A stretch of 64,000 bases of DNA from Eupeodes corollae (lineage: Eukaryota; Arthropoda; Insecta; Diptera; Syrphidae). A model generated the notes under the pieces. The model saw only the letters and a program-made list of their open reading frames with translations, ran no database searches and was not told the origin of the DNA. Of this stretch, positions 53,006 to 64,000 are shown piece by piece. The position numbers and the translations under genes were made by a program. Where the stretch lies: contig NW_026605808.1 of assembly GCF_945859685.1 (NCBI RefSeq), positions 1 to 64,000 on the forward strand, given 5' to 3'. Numbering within the stretch: the stretch's first letter is position 1; the number at the start of each line of letters is the position of its first letter.

Positions 53006-54554
53006 AAGTCTTGATCGATTTTGGGGGTTGGGAAGGATCAGGTGATGGTTTTGGGTGTGATTTGATTTTCGTCTAGAACATCAAAAATCCTTCAGGATGC
53101 TCCAAAATGACTCATCTATATCTATAATGATAGATCTTGATTAGGAGTATCTTTTTCTAGTACATGTCAAGTATCTATTTTGAAGTCTTGATCGATTTTG
53201 GGGGTTGGGAAGGATCAGGTGATGGTTTTGGGTGTGATTTGATTTTCGTCTAGAACATCAAAAATCCTTCAGGATGCTCCAAAATGACTCATCTATATCT
53301 ATAATGATAGATCTTGATTAGGAGTATCTTTTTCTAGTACATGTCAAGTATCTATTTTGAAGTCTTGATCGATTTTGGGGGTTGGGAAGGATCACGTGAT
53401 GGTTTTGGTGTGATTTGATTTTCGTCTAGAACATCAAAAATCCTTCAGGATGCTCCAAAATGACTCATCTATATCTATAATGATAGATCTTGATTAGGAG
53501 TATCTTTTTCTAGTACATGTCAAGTATCTATTTTGAAGTCTTGATCGATTTTGGGGGTTGGGAAGGATCAGGTGATGGTTTTGGGTGTGATATGATTTTC
53601 GTCTAGAACATCAAAAATCCTTCAGGATGCTCCAAAATGACTCATCTATATCTATAATGATAGATCTTGATTAGGAGTATCTTTTTCTAGTACATGTCAA
53701 GTATCTATTTTGAAGTCTTGATCGATTTTGGGGGTTGGGAAGGATCAGGTGATGGTTTTGGGTGTGATTTGATTTTCGTCTAGAACATCAAAAATCCTTC
53801 AGGATGCTCCAAAATGACTCATCTATATCTATAATGATAGATCTTGATTAGGAGTATCTTTTTCTAGTACATGTCAAGTATCTATTTTGAAGTCTTGATC
53901 GATTTTGGGGGTTGGGAAGGATCAGGTGATGGTTTTGGGTGTGATTTGATTTTCGTCTAGAACATCAAAAATCCTTCAGGATGCTCCAAAATGACTCATC
54001 TATATCTATAATGATAGATCTTGATTAGGAGTATCTTTTTCTAGTACATGTCAAGTATCTATTTTGAAGTCTTGATCGATTTTGGGGGTTGGGAAGGATC
54101 AGGTGATGGTTTTGGGTGTGATTTGATTTTCGTCTAGAACATCAAAAATCCTTCAGGATGCTCCAAAATGACTCATCTATATCTATAATGATAGATCTTG
54201 ATTAGGAGTATCTTTTTCTAGTACATGTCAAGTATCTATTTTGAAGTCTTGATCGATTTTGGGGGTTGGGAAGGATCAGGTGATGGTTTTGGGTGTGATT
54301 TGATTTTCGTCTAGAACATCAAAAATCCTTCAGGATGCTCCAAAATGACTCATCTATATCTATAATGATAGATCTTGATTAGGAGTATCTTTTTCTAGTA
54401 CATGTCAAGTATCTATTTTGAAGTCTTGATCGATTTTGGGGGTTGGGAAGGATCAGGTGATGGTTTTGGGTGTGATTTGATTTTCGTCTAGAACATCAAA
54501 AATCCTTCAGGATGCTCCAAAATGACTCATCTATATCTATAATGATAGATCTTG

Positions 54555-54707
54555 ATTAGGAGTATCTATTTTGAAGTCTTGATCGATTTTGGGGGTTGGG
54601 AAGGATCAGGTTATGGTTTTGGGTGTGATTTGATTTTCGTCTAGAACATCAAAAATCCTTCAGGATGCTCCAAAATGACTCATCTATATCTATAATGATA
54701 GATCTTG
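54555..54707 (+). repeat. Truncated unit with 24-bp deletion, second copy (153 bp)
   Basis: This unit has the same 24-bp deletion between the AGTATCT direct repeats and the same CAGGTTATGG variant. It opens the 3,691-bp duplication described separately. It lies 17 units after the copy at 51,568. Confidence 0.95.
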
Positions 54708-57700
54708 ATTAGGAGTATCTTTTTCTAGTACATGTCAAGTATCTATTTTGAAGTCTTGATCGATTTTGGGGGTTGGGAAGGATCAGGTGATGGTTTTGGG
54801 TGTGATTTGATTTTCGTCTAGAACATCAAAAATCCTTCAGGATGCTCCAAAATGACTCATCTATATCTATAATGATAGATCTTGATTAGGAGTATCTTTT
54901 TCTAGTACATGTCAAGTATCTATTTTGAAGTCTTGATCGATTTTGGGGGTTGGGAAGGATCAGGGGATGGTTTTGGGTGTGATTTGATTTTCGTCTAGAA
55001 CATCAAAAATCCTTCAGGATGCTCCAAAATGACTCATCTATATCTATAATGATAGATCTTGATTAGGAGTATCTTTTTCTAGTACATGTCAAGTATCTAT
55101 TTTGAAGTCTTGATCGATTTTGGGGGTTGGGAAGGATCAGGTGATGGTTTTGGGTGTGATTTGATTTTCGTCTAGAACATCAAAAATCCTTCAGGATGCT
55201 CCAAAATGACTCATCTATATCTATAATGATAGATCTTGATTAGGAGTATCTTTTTCTAGTACATGTCAAGTATCTATTTTGAAGTCTTGATCGATTTTGG
55301 GGGTTGGGAAGGATCAGGTGATGGTTTTGGGTGTGATTTGATTTTCGTCTAGAACATCAAAAATCCTTCAGGATGCTCCAAAATGACTCATCTATATCTA
55401 TAATGATAGATCTTGATTAGGAGTATCTTTTTCTAGTACATGTCAAGTATCTATTTTGAAGTCTTGATCGATTTTGGGGGTTGGGAAGGATCAGGTGATG
55501 GTTTTGGGTGTGATTTGATTTTCGTCTAGAACATCAAAATCCTTCAGGATGCTCCAAAATGACTCATCTATATCTATAATGATAGATCTTGATTAGGAGT
55601 ATCTTTTTCTAGTACATTTCAAGTATCTATTTTGAAGTCTTGATCGATTTTGGGGGTTGGGAAGGATCAGGTGATGGTTTTGGGTGTGATTTGATTTTCG
55701 TCTAGAACATCAAAAATCCTTCAGGATGCTCCAAAATGACTCATCTATATCTATAATGATAGATCTTGATTAGGAGTATCTTTTTCTAGTACATGTCAAG
55801 TATCTATTTTGAAGTCTTGATTGATTTTGGGGGTTGGGAAGGATCAGGTGATGGTTTTGGGTGTGATTTGATTTTCGTCTAGAACATCAAAAATCCTTCA
55901 GGATGCTCCAAAATGACTCATCTATATCTATAATGATAGATCTTGATTAGGAGTATCTTTTTCTAGTACATGTCAAGTATCTATTTTGAAGTCTTGATCG
56001 ATTTTGGGGGTTGGGAAGGATCAGGTGATGGTTTTGGTAGTGATTTGATTTTCGTCTAGAACATCAAAAATCGTTCAGGATGCTCCAAAATGACTCATCT
56101 ATATCTATAATGATAGATCTTGATTAGGAGTATCTTTTTCTAGTACATGTCAAGTATCTTTTTTGAAGTCTTGATCGATTTTGGGGGTTGGGAAGGATCA
56201 GGTGATGGTTTTGGGTGTGATTTGATTTTCGTCTAGAACATCAAAAATCCTTCAGGATGCTCCAAAATGACTCATCTATATCTATAATGATAGATCTTGA
56301 TTAGGAGTATCTTTTTCTAGTACATGTCAAGTATCTATTTTGAAGTCTTGATCGATTTTGGGGGTTGGGAAGGATCAGGTGATGGTTTTGGGTGTGATTT
56401 GATTTTCGTCTAGAACATCAAAATCCTTCAGGATGCTCCAAAATGACTCATCTATATCTATAATGATAGATCTTGATTAGGAGTATCTTTTTCTAGTACA
56501 TGTCAAGTATCTATTTTGAAGTCTTGATCGATTTTGGGGGTTGGGAAGGATCAGGTGATGGTTTTGGGTGTGATTTGATTTTCGTCTAGAACATCAAAAA
56601 TCCTTCAGGATGCTCCAAAATGACTCATCTATATCTATAATGATAGATCTTGATTAGGAGTATCTTTTTCTAGTACATGTCAAGTATCTATTTTTAAGTC
56701 TTGATCGATTTTGGGGGTTGGGAAGGATCAGGTGATGGTTTTGGGTGTGATTTGATTTTCGTCTAGAACATCAAAAATCCTTCAGGATGCTCCAAAATGA
56801 CTCATCTATATCTATAATGATAGATCTTGATTAGGAGTATCTTTTTCTAGTACATGTCAAGTATCTATTTTGAAGTCTTGATCGATTTTGGGGGTTGGGA
56901 AGGATCAGGTGATGGTTTTGGGTGTGATTTGATTTTCGTCTAGAACATCAAAAATCCTTCAGGATGCTCCAAAATGACTCATCTATATCTATAATGATAG
57001 ATCTTGATTAGGAGTATCTTTTTCTAGTACATGTCAAGTATCTATTTTGAAGTCTTGATCGATTTTGGGGGTTGGGAAGGATCAGGTGATGGTTTTGGGT
57101 GTGATTTGATTTTCGTCTAGAACATCAAAAATCCTTCAGGATGCTCCAAAATGACTCATCTATATCTATAATGATAGATCTTGATTAGGAGTATCTTTTT
57201 CTAGTACATGTCAAGTATCTATTTTGAAGTCTTGATCGATTTTGGGGGTTGGGAAGGATCAGGTGATGGTTTTGGGTGTGATTTGATTTTCGTCTAGAAC
57301 ATCAAAAATCCTTCAGGATGCTCCAAAATGACTCATCTATATCTATAATGATAGATCTTGATTAGGAGTATCTTTTTCTAGTACATGTCAAGTATCTATT
57401 TTGAAGTCTTGATCGATTTTGGGGGTTGGGAAGGATCAGGTGATGGTTTTGGGTGTGATTTGATTTTCGTCTAGAACATCAAAAATCCTTCAGGATGCTC
57501 CAAAATGACTCATCTATATCTATAATGATAGATCTTGATTAGGAGTATCTTTTTCTAGTACATGTCAAGTATCTATTTTGAAGTCTTGATCGATTTTGGG
57601 GGTTGGGAAGGATCAGGTGATGGTTTTGGGTGTGATTTGATTTTCGTCTAGAACATCAAAAATCCTTCAGGATGCTCCAAAATGACTCATCTATATCTAT

Positions 57701-58245
57701 AATGATAGATCTTGATTAGGAGTATCTTTTTCTAGTACATGTCAAGTATCTATTTTGAAGTCTTGATCGATTTTGGGGGTTGGGAAGGATCAGGTGATGG
57801 TTTTGGGTGTGATTTGATTTTCGTCTAGAACATCAAAAATCCTTCAGGATGCTCCAAAATGACTCATCTATATCTATAATGATAGATCTTGATTAGGAGT
57901 ATCTTTTTCTAGTACATGTCAAGTATCTATTTTGAAGTCTTGATCGATTTTGGGGGTTGGGAAGGATCAGGTGATGGTTTTGGGTGTGATTTGATTTTCG
58001 TCTAGAACATCAAAAATCCTTCAGGATGCTCCAAAATGACTCATCTATATCTATAATGATAGATCTTGATTAGGAGTATCTTTTTCTAGTACATGTCAAG
58101 TATCTATTTTGAAGTCTTGATCGATTTTGGGGGTTGGGAAGGATCAGGTGATGGTTTTGGGTGTGATTTGATTTTCGTCTAGAACATCAAAAATCCTTCA
58201 GGATGCTCCAAAATGACTCATCTATATCTATAATGATAGATCTTG

Positions 58246-58398
58246 ATTAGGAGTATCTATTTTGAAGTCTTGATCGATTTTGGGGGTTGGGAAGGATCAG
58301 GTTATGGTTTTGGGTGTGATTTGATTTTCGTCTAGAACATCAAAAATCCTTCAGGATGCTCCAAAATGACTCATCTATATCTATAATGATAGATCTTG
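58246..58398 (+). repeat. Truncated unit with 24-bp deletion, third copy (153 bp)
   Basis: This unit appears identical to the one at 54,555 and lies exactly 3,691 bp downstream. Its shared neighbours show that it was copied as part of a larger block. Confidence 0.95.
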
Positions 58399-59989
58399 AT
58401 TAGGAGTATCTTTTTCTAGTACATGTCAAGTATCTATTTTGAAGTCTTGATCGATTTTGGGGGTTGGGAAGGATCAGGTGATGGTTTTGGGTGTGATTTG
58501 ATTTTCGTCTAGAACATCAAAAATCCTTCAGGATGCTCCAAAATGACTCATCTATATCTATAATGATAGATCTTGATTAGGAGTATCTTTTTCTAGTACA
58601 TGTCAAGTATCTATTTTGAAGTCTTGATCGATTTTGGGGGTTGGGAAGGATCAGGGGATGGTTTTGGGTGTGATTTGATTTTCGTCTAGAACATCAAAAA
58701 TCCTTCAGGATGCTCCAAAATGACTCATCTATATCTATAATGATAGATCTTGATTAGGAGTATCTTTTTCTAGTACATGTCAAGTATCTATTTTGAAGTC
58801 TTGATCGATTTTGGGGGTTGGGAAGGATCAGGTGATGGTTTTGGGTGTGATTTGATTTTCGTCTAGAACATCAAAAATCCTTCAGGATGCTCCAAAATGA
58901 CTCATCTATATCTATAATGATAGATCTTGATTAGGAGTATCTTTTTCTAGTACATGTCAAGTATCTATTTTGAAGTCTTGATCGATTTTGGGGGTTGGGA
59001 AGGATCAGGTGATGGTTTTGGGTGTGATTTGATTTTCGTCTAGAACATCAAAAATCCTTCAGGATGCTCCAAAATGACTCATCTATATCTATAATGATAG
59101 ATCTTGATTAGGAGTATCTTTTTCTAGTACATGTCAAGTATCTATTTTGAAGTCTTGATCGATTTTGGGGGTTGGGAAGGATCAGGTGATGGTTTTGGGT
59201 GTGATTTGATTTTCGTCTAGAACATCAAAATCCTTCAGGATGCTCCAAAATGACTCATCTATATCTATAATGATAGATCTTGATTAGGAGTATCTTTTTC
59301 TAGTACATGTCAAGTATCTATTTTGAAGTCTTGATCGATTTTGGGGGTTGGGAAGGATCAGGTGATGGTTTTGGGTGTGATTTGATTTTCGTCTAGAACA
59401 TCAAAAATCCTTCAGGATGCTCCAAAATGACTCATCTATATCTATAATGATAGATCTTGATTAGGAGTATCTTTTTCTAGTACATGTCAAGTATCTATTT
59501 TGAAGTCTTGATTGATTTTGGGGGTTGGGAAGGATCAGGTGATGGTTTTGGGTGTGATTTGATTTTCGTCTAGAACATCAAAAATCCTTCAGGATGCTCC
59601 AAAATGACTCATCTATATCTATAATGATAGATCTTGATTAGGAGTATCTTTTTCTAGTACATGTCAAGTATCTATTTTGAAGTCTTGATCGATTTTGGGG
59701 GTTGGGAAGGATCAGGTGATGGTTTTGGTAGTGATTTGATTTTCGTCTAGAACATCAAAAATCGTTCAGGATGCTCCAAAATGACTCATCTATATCTATA
59801 ATGATAGATCTTGATTAGGAGTATCTTTTTCTAGTACATGTCAAGTATCTTTTTTGAAGTCTTGATCGATTTTGGGGGTTGGGAAGGATCAGGTGATGGT
59901 TTTGGGTGTGATTTGATTTTCGTCTAGAACATCAAAAATCCTTCAGGATGCTCCAAAATGACTCATCTATATCTATAATGATAGATCTT

Positions 59990-62900
59990 GATTAGGAGTA
60001 TCTTTTTCTAGTACATGTCAAGTATCTATTTTGAAGTCTTGATCGATTTTGGGGGTTGGGAAGGATCAGGTGATGGTTTTGGGTGTGATTTGATTTTCGT
60101 CTAGAACATCAAAAATCCTTCAGGATGCTCCAAAATGACTCATCTATATCTATAATGATAGATCTTGATTAGGAGTATCTTTTTCTAGTACATGTCAAGT
60201 ATCTATTTTGAAGTCTTGATCGATTTTGGGGGTTGGGAAGGATCAGGTGATGGTTTTGGGTGTGATTTGATTTTCGTCTAGAACATCAAAAATCCTTCAG
60301 GATGCTCCAAAATGACTCATCTATATCTATAATGATAGATCTTGATTAGGAGTATCTTTTTCTAGTACATGTCAAGTATCTATTTTGAAGTCTTGATCGA
60401 TTTTGGGGGTTGGGAAGGATCAGGTGATGGTTTTGGGTGTGATTTGATTTTCGTCTAGAACATCAAAAATCCTTCAGGATGCTCCAAAATGACTCATCTA
60501 TATCTATAATGATAGATCTTGATTAGGAGTATCTTTTTCTAGTACATGTCAAGTATCTATTTTGAAGTCTTGATCGATTTTGGGGGTTGGGAAGGATCAG
60601 GTGATGGTTTTGGGTGTGATTTGATTTTCGTCTAGAACATCAAAAATCCTTCAGGATGCTCCAAAATGACTCATCTATATCTATAATGATAGATCTTGAT
60701 TAGGAGTATCTTTTTCTAGTACATGTCAAGTATCTATTTTGAAGTCTTGATCGATTTTGGGGGTTGGGAAGGATCAGGTGATGGTTTTGGGTGTGATTTG
60801 ATTTTCGTCTAGAACATCAAAAATCCTTCAGGATGCTCCAAAATGACTCATCTATATCTATATTGATAGATCTTGATTAGGAGTATCTTTTTCTAGTACA
60901 TGTCAAGTATCTATTTTGAAGTCTTGATCGATTTTGGGGGTTGGGAAGGATCAGGTGATGGTTTTGGGTGTGATTTGATTTTCGTCTAGAACATCAAAAA
61001 TCCTTCAGGATGCTCCAAAATGACTCATCTATATCTATAATGATAGATCTTGATTAGGAGTATCTTTTTCTAGTACATGTTAAGTATCTATTTTGAAGTC
61101 TTGATCGATTTTGGGGGTTGGGAAGGATCAGGTGATGGTTTTGGGTGTGATTTGATTTTCGTCTAGAACATCAAAAATCCTTCAGGATGCTCCAAAATGA
61201 CTCATCTATATCTATAATGATAGATCTTGATTAGGAGTATCTTTTTCTAGTACATGTCAAGTATCTATTTTGAAGTCTTGATCGATTTTGGGGGTTGGGA
61301 AGGATCAGGTGATGGTTTTGGGTGTGATTTGATTTTCGTCTAGAACATCAAAAATCCTTCAGGATGCTCCAAAATGACTCATCTATATCTATAATGATAG
61401 ATCTTGATTAGGAGTATCTTTTTCTAGTACATGTCAAGTATCTATTTTGAAGTCTTGATCGATTTTGGGGGTTGGGAAGGATCAGGTGATGGTTTTGGGT
61501 GTGATTTGATTTTCGTCTAGAACATCAAAAATCCTTCAGGATGCTCCAAAATGACTCATCTATATCTATAATGATAGATCTTGATTAGGAGTATCTTTTT
61601 CTAGTACATGTCAAGTATCTATTTTGAAGTCTTGATCGATTTTGGGGGTTGGGAAGGATCAGGTGATGGTTTTGGGTGTGATTTGATTTTCGTCTAGAAC
61701 ATCAAAAATCCTTCAGGATGCTCCAAAATGACTCATCTATATCTATAATGATAGATCTTGATTAGGAGTATCTTTTTCTAGTACATGTCAAGTATCTATT
61801 TTGAAGTCTTGATCGATTTTGGGGGTTGGGAAGGATCAGGTGATGGTTTTGGGTGTGATTTGATTTTCGTCTAGAACATCAAAAATCCTTCAGGATGCTC
61901 CAAAATGACTCATCTATATCTATAATGATAGATCTTGATTAGGAGTATCTTTTTCTAGTACATGTCAAGTATCTATTTTGAAGTCTTGATCGATTTTGGG
62001 GGTTGGGAAGGATCAGGTGATGGTTTTGGGTGTGATTTGATTTTCGTCTAGAACATCAAAAATCCTTCAGGATGCTCCAAAATGACTCATCTATATCTAT
62101 AATGATAGATCTTGATTAGGAGTATCTTTTTCTAGTACATGTCAAGTATCTATTTTGAAGTCTTGATCGATTTTGGGGGTTGGGAAGGATCAGGTGATGG
62201 TTTTGGGTGTGATTTGATTTTCGTCTAGAACATTAAAAATCCTTCAGGATGCTCCAAAATGACTCATCTATATCTATAATGATAGATCTTGATTAGGAGT
62301 ATCTTTTTCTAGTACATGTCAAGTATCTATTTTGAAGTCTTGATCGATTTTGGGGGTTGGGAAGGATCAGGTGATGGTTTTGGGTGTGATTTGATTTTCG
62401 TCTAGAACATCAAAAATCCTTCAGGATGCTCCAAAAATGACTCATCTATATCTATAATGATAGATCTTGATTAGGAGTATCTTTTTCTAGTACATGTCAA
62501 GTATCTATTTTGAAGTCTTGATCGATTTTGGGGGTTGGGAAGGATCAGGTGATGGTTTTGGGTGTGATTTGATTTTCGTCTAGAACATCAAAAATCCTTC
62601 AGGATGCTCCAAAATGACTCATCTATATCTATAATGATAGATCTAGATTAGGAGTATCTTTTTCTAGTACATGTCAAGTATCTATTTTGAAGTCTTGATC
62701 GATTTTGGGGGTTGGGAAGGATCAGGTGATGGTTTTGGGTGTGATTTGATTTTCGTCTAGAACATCAAAAATCCTTCAGGATGCTCCAAAATGACTCATC
62801 TATATCTATAATGATAGATCTTGATTAGGAGTATCTTTTTCTAGTACATGTCAAGTATCTATTTTGAAGTCTTGATCGATTTTGGGGGTTGGGAAGGATC

Positions 62901-63885
62901 AGGTGATGGTTTTGGGTGTGATTTGATTTTCGTCTAGAACATCAAAAATCCTTCAGGATGCTCCAAAATGACTCATCTATATCTATAATGATAGATCTTG
63001 ATTAGGAGTATCTTTTTCTAGTACATGTCAAGTATCTATTTTGAAGTCTTGATCGATTTTGGGGGTTGGGAAGGATCAGGTGATGGTTTTGGGTGTGATT
63101 TGATTTTCGTCTAGAACATCAAAAATCCTTCAGGACGCTCCAAAATGACTCATCTATATCTATAATGATAGATCTTGATTAGGAGTATCTTTTTCTAGTA
63201 CATGTCAAGTATCTATTTTGAAGTCTTGATCGATTTTGGGGGTTGGGAAGGATCAGGTGATGGTTTTGGTGTGATTTGATTTTCGTCTAGAACATCAAAA
63301 ATCCTTCAGGATGCTCCAAAATGACTCATCTATATCTATAATGATAGATCTTGATTAGGAGTATCTTTTTCTAGTACATGTCAAGTATCTATTTTGAAGT
63401 CTTGATCGATTTTGGGGGTTGGGAAGGATCAGGTGATGGTTTTGGGTGTGATTTGATTTTCGTCTAGAACATCAAAAATACTTCAGGATGCTCCAAAATG
63501 ACTCATCTATATCTATAATGATAGATCTTGATTAGGAGTATCTTTTTCTAGTACATGTCAAGTATCTATTTTGAAGTCTTGATCGATTTTGGGGGTTGGG
63601 AAGGATCAGGTGATGGTTTTGGGTGTGATTTGATTTTTCGTCTAGAACATCAAAAATCCTTCAGGATGCTCCAAAATGACTCATCTATATCTATAATGAT
63701 AGATCTTGATTAGGAGTATCTTTTTCTAGTACATGTCAAGTATCTATTTTGAAGTCTTGATCGATTTTGGGGGTTGGGAAGGATCAGGTGATGGTTTTGG
63801 GTGTGATTTGATTTTCGTCTAGAACATCAAAAATCCTTCAGGATGCTCCAAAATGACTCATCTATATCTATAATGATAGATCTTG
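59990..63885 (+). repeat. Right-hand near-consensus stretch
   Basis: About 22 units carry few and unshared changes: ATATTGATAG near 60,861, a C-to-T (TGTTAAG) near 61,081, CATTAAAAA near 62,232, an added A (CCAAAAATG) near 62,434, ATCTAGATT near 62,642 (which makes a second CTAG), GGACGCTC near 63,136, a lost G near 63,270, AAATACTTC near 63,480 and an added T near 63,635. No higher-order period is visible here. Confidence 0.8.
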
Positions 63886-64000
63886 ATTAGGAGTATCTTT
63901 TTCTAGTACATGTCAAGTATCTATTTTGAAGTCTTGATCGATTTTGGGGGTTGGGAAGGATCAGGTGATGGTTTTGGGTGTGATTTGATTTTCGTCTAGA
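63886..64000 (+). repeat. Partial unit cut by the window edge
   Basis: The last 115 bp equal monomer positions 1-115 with no change, ending inside TCTAGA. The array therefore continues to the right of the window. Confidence 0.97.

Larger units (their letters stand above)
54555..59990 (+). repeat. Higher-order duplication, offset 3,691 bp (21 units)
   Basis: Seven markers repeat at exactly 3,691 bp: the 24-bp deletion (54,561 and 58,252), CAGGTTATGG (about 54,608 and 58,299), CAGGGGATGG (54,961 and 58,652), a lost A in CATCAAAATCC (55,531 and 59,222), ATTGATTT (55,820 and 59,511), TTTTGGTAGTG with TCGTTC (56,071 and 59,762), and AGTATCTTTTTTG (about 56,154 and 59,845). The offset equals 21 x 177 - 24 - 2. 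The lost A near 56,418 and CTATTTTTAAG near 56,688 are not found 3,691 bp later, and the changes at 53,394 and 53,591 are not either. The copied segment is therefore about 1.6-2.8 kb within a 3.7-kb spacing. Confidence 0.93.
1..64000 (+). repeat. 177-bp satellite DNA array, about 364 tandem units
   Basis: The window is a single head-to-tail array. Successive ATTAGGAGTATC starts lie 177 bp apart (for example 7,444 and 7,621; 31,140 and 31,317). Counting by phase, and allowing for the truncated units listed separately, gives 364 units up to 63,885 plus a 115-bp partial unit at the right edge. All units are in one orientation, and no unique sequence, transposon or inversion interrupts them. Most units differ from the consensus by zero to two bases. 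Arrays like this, with units near nucleosome-plus-linker length, are typical of eukaryotic centromeric or pericentromeric heterochromatin; that role is inference. A subtelomeric or interstitial heterochromatic block is the main alternative. I do not recognise the repeat family. Confidence 0.98.

Noticed and set aside
1..64000. Protein-coding potential, since 177 bp is 59 codons and a frame would stay in register across units
   Set aside because: The consensus unit has at least one stop in each of the six frames (for example TAG at 3-5, TAG at 19-21 and TGA at 50-52 on +; TAG, TGA, and TGA plus TAA on -). Any open stretch is therefore no longer than about one unit, and none has a recognisable domain.
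1..64000. CRISPR array
   Set aside because: There are no short repeats separated by unique spacers. The whole 177 bp is conserved, so nothing acts as a spacer, and no cas gene is present.
1..64000. Known satellites such as human alpha satellite or Arabidopsis CEN178/180
   Set aside because: The unit length is close, but the sequence does not resemble what I remember of either. I could not run a search, so an unrecalled family remains possible.
1..64000. Transposon insertion, LTR or target-site duplication inside the array
   Set aside because: All phase shifts are explained by small indels or deletions within the unit. No foreign sequence of any length was seen.
1..64000. Inverted monomer blocks or array orientation switches
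   Set aside because: I looked for the reverse-complement landmark (for example CTCCTAATCAAGATC) and found none. All units run in the + direction.

Overview
The whole 64 kb window is one uninterrupted tandem satellite array. The unit is 177 bp, and every unit I read points the same way. Counting by phase gives 364 full or truncated units from 1 to 63,885, followed by a 115-bp partial unit that runs off the right edge. The array therefore continues past both ends of the window. The consensus is about 36% GC. The + strand is rich in G over C (40 to 23) and T over A (67 to 47). I found no protein gene, RNA gene, transposon, microsatellite or unique sequence. Although 177 is a multiple of 3 (59 codons), the consensus has at least one stop in each of the six frames in every unit, so no reading frame can run through the array.

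The organism is a eukaryote. Long head-to-tail arrays of near-identical units of about nucleosome-plus-linker length (150-180 bp) are typical of centromeric or pericentromeric heterochromatin in plants and animals. I do not recognise this monomer. From memory it is not human alpha satellite and not the Arabidopsis CEN178/180 repeat. The genus, and the centromeric role, are unproven.

Monomer numbering used here starts at ATTAGG. Landmarks are an AGTATCT direct repeat at 7-13 and 31-37, a G-rich block at 61-93, an XbaI-type TCTAGA at 110-115, a short dyad at 125-136, and a second dyad at 158-173 (ATCTAT/ATAGAT). A clean consensus copy is 31,140-31,316.

The structure lies in how rare variants recur. 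From left to right there are: a variable left edge (1-1,240); a 4-mer repeat of 708 bp (about 1.4-2.5 kb); an 8-mer of about 1,416 bp (4.4-7.3 kb, with a decayed echo at 10.1-11.2 kb); a 1,040-bp 6-mer marked by a 22-bp deletion (12.6-13.9 kb); a 1,487-bp 9-unit repeat marked by a 71-bp truncated unit (17-23.3 kb); an exact 8-mer of 1,416 bp (27.3-29.1 kb); a nearly invariant core (29.1-36 kb); an 8/9-mer family (43.3-47.9 kb); a patch dense in one-base indels that looks like poor consensus (50.4-53.0 kb); and a 3,691-bp duplication marked by a 24-bp microhomology deletion (54.5-59.9 kb). These local, mutually different higher-order repeats are the signature of repeated unequal exchange or segmental duplication inside a young, actively homogenising array.
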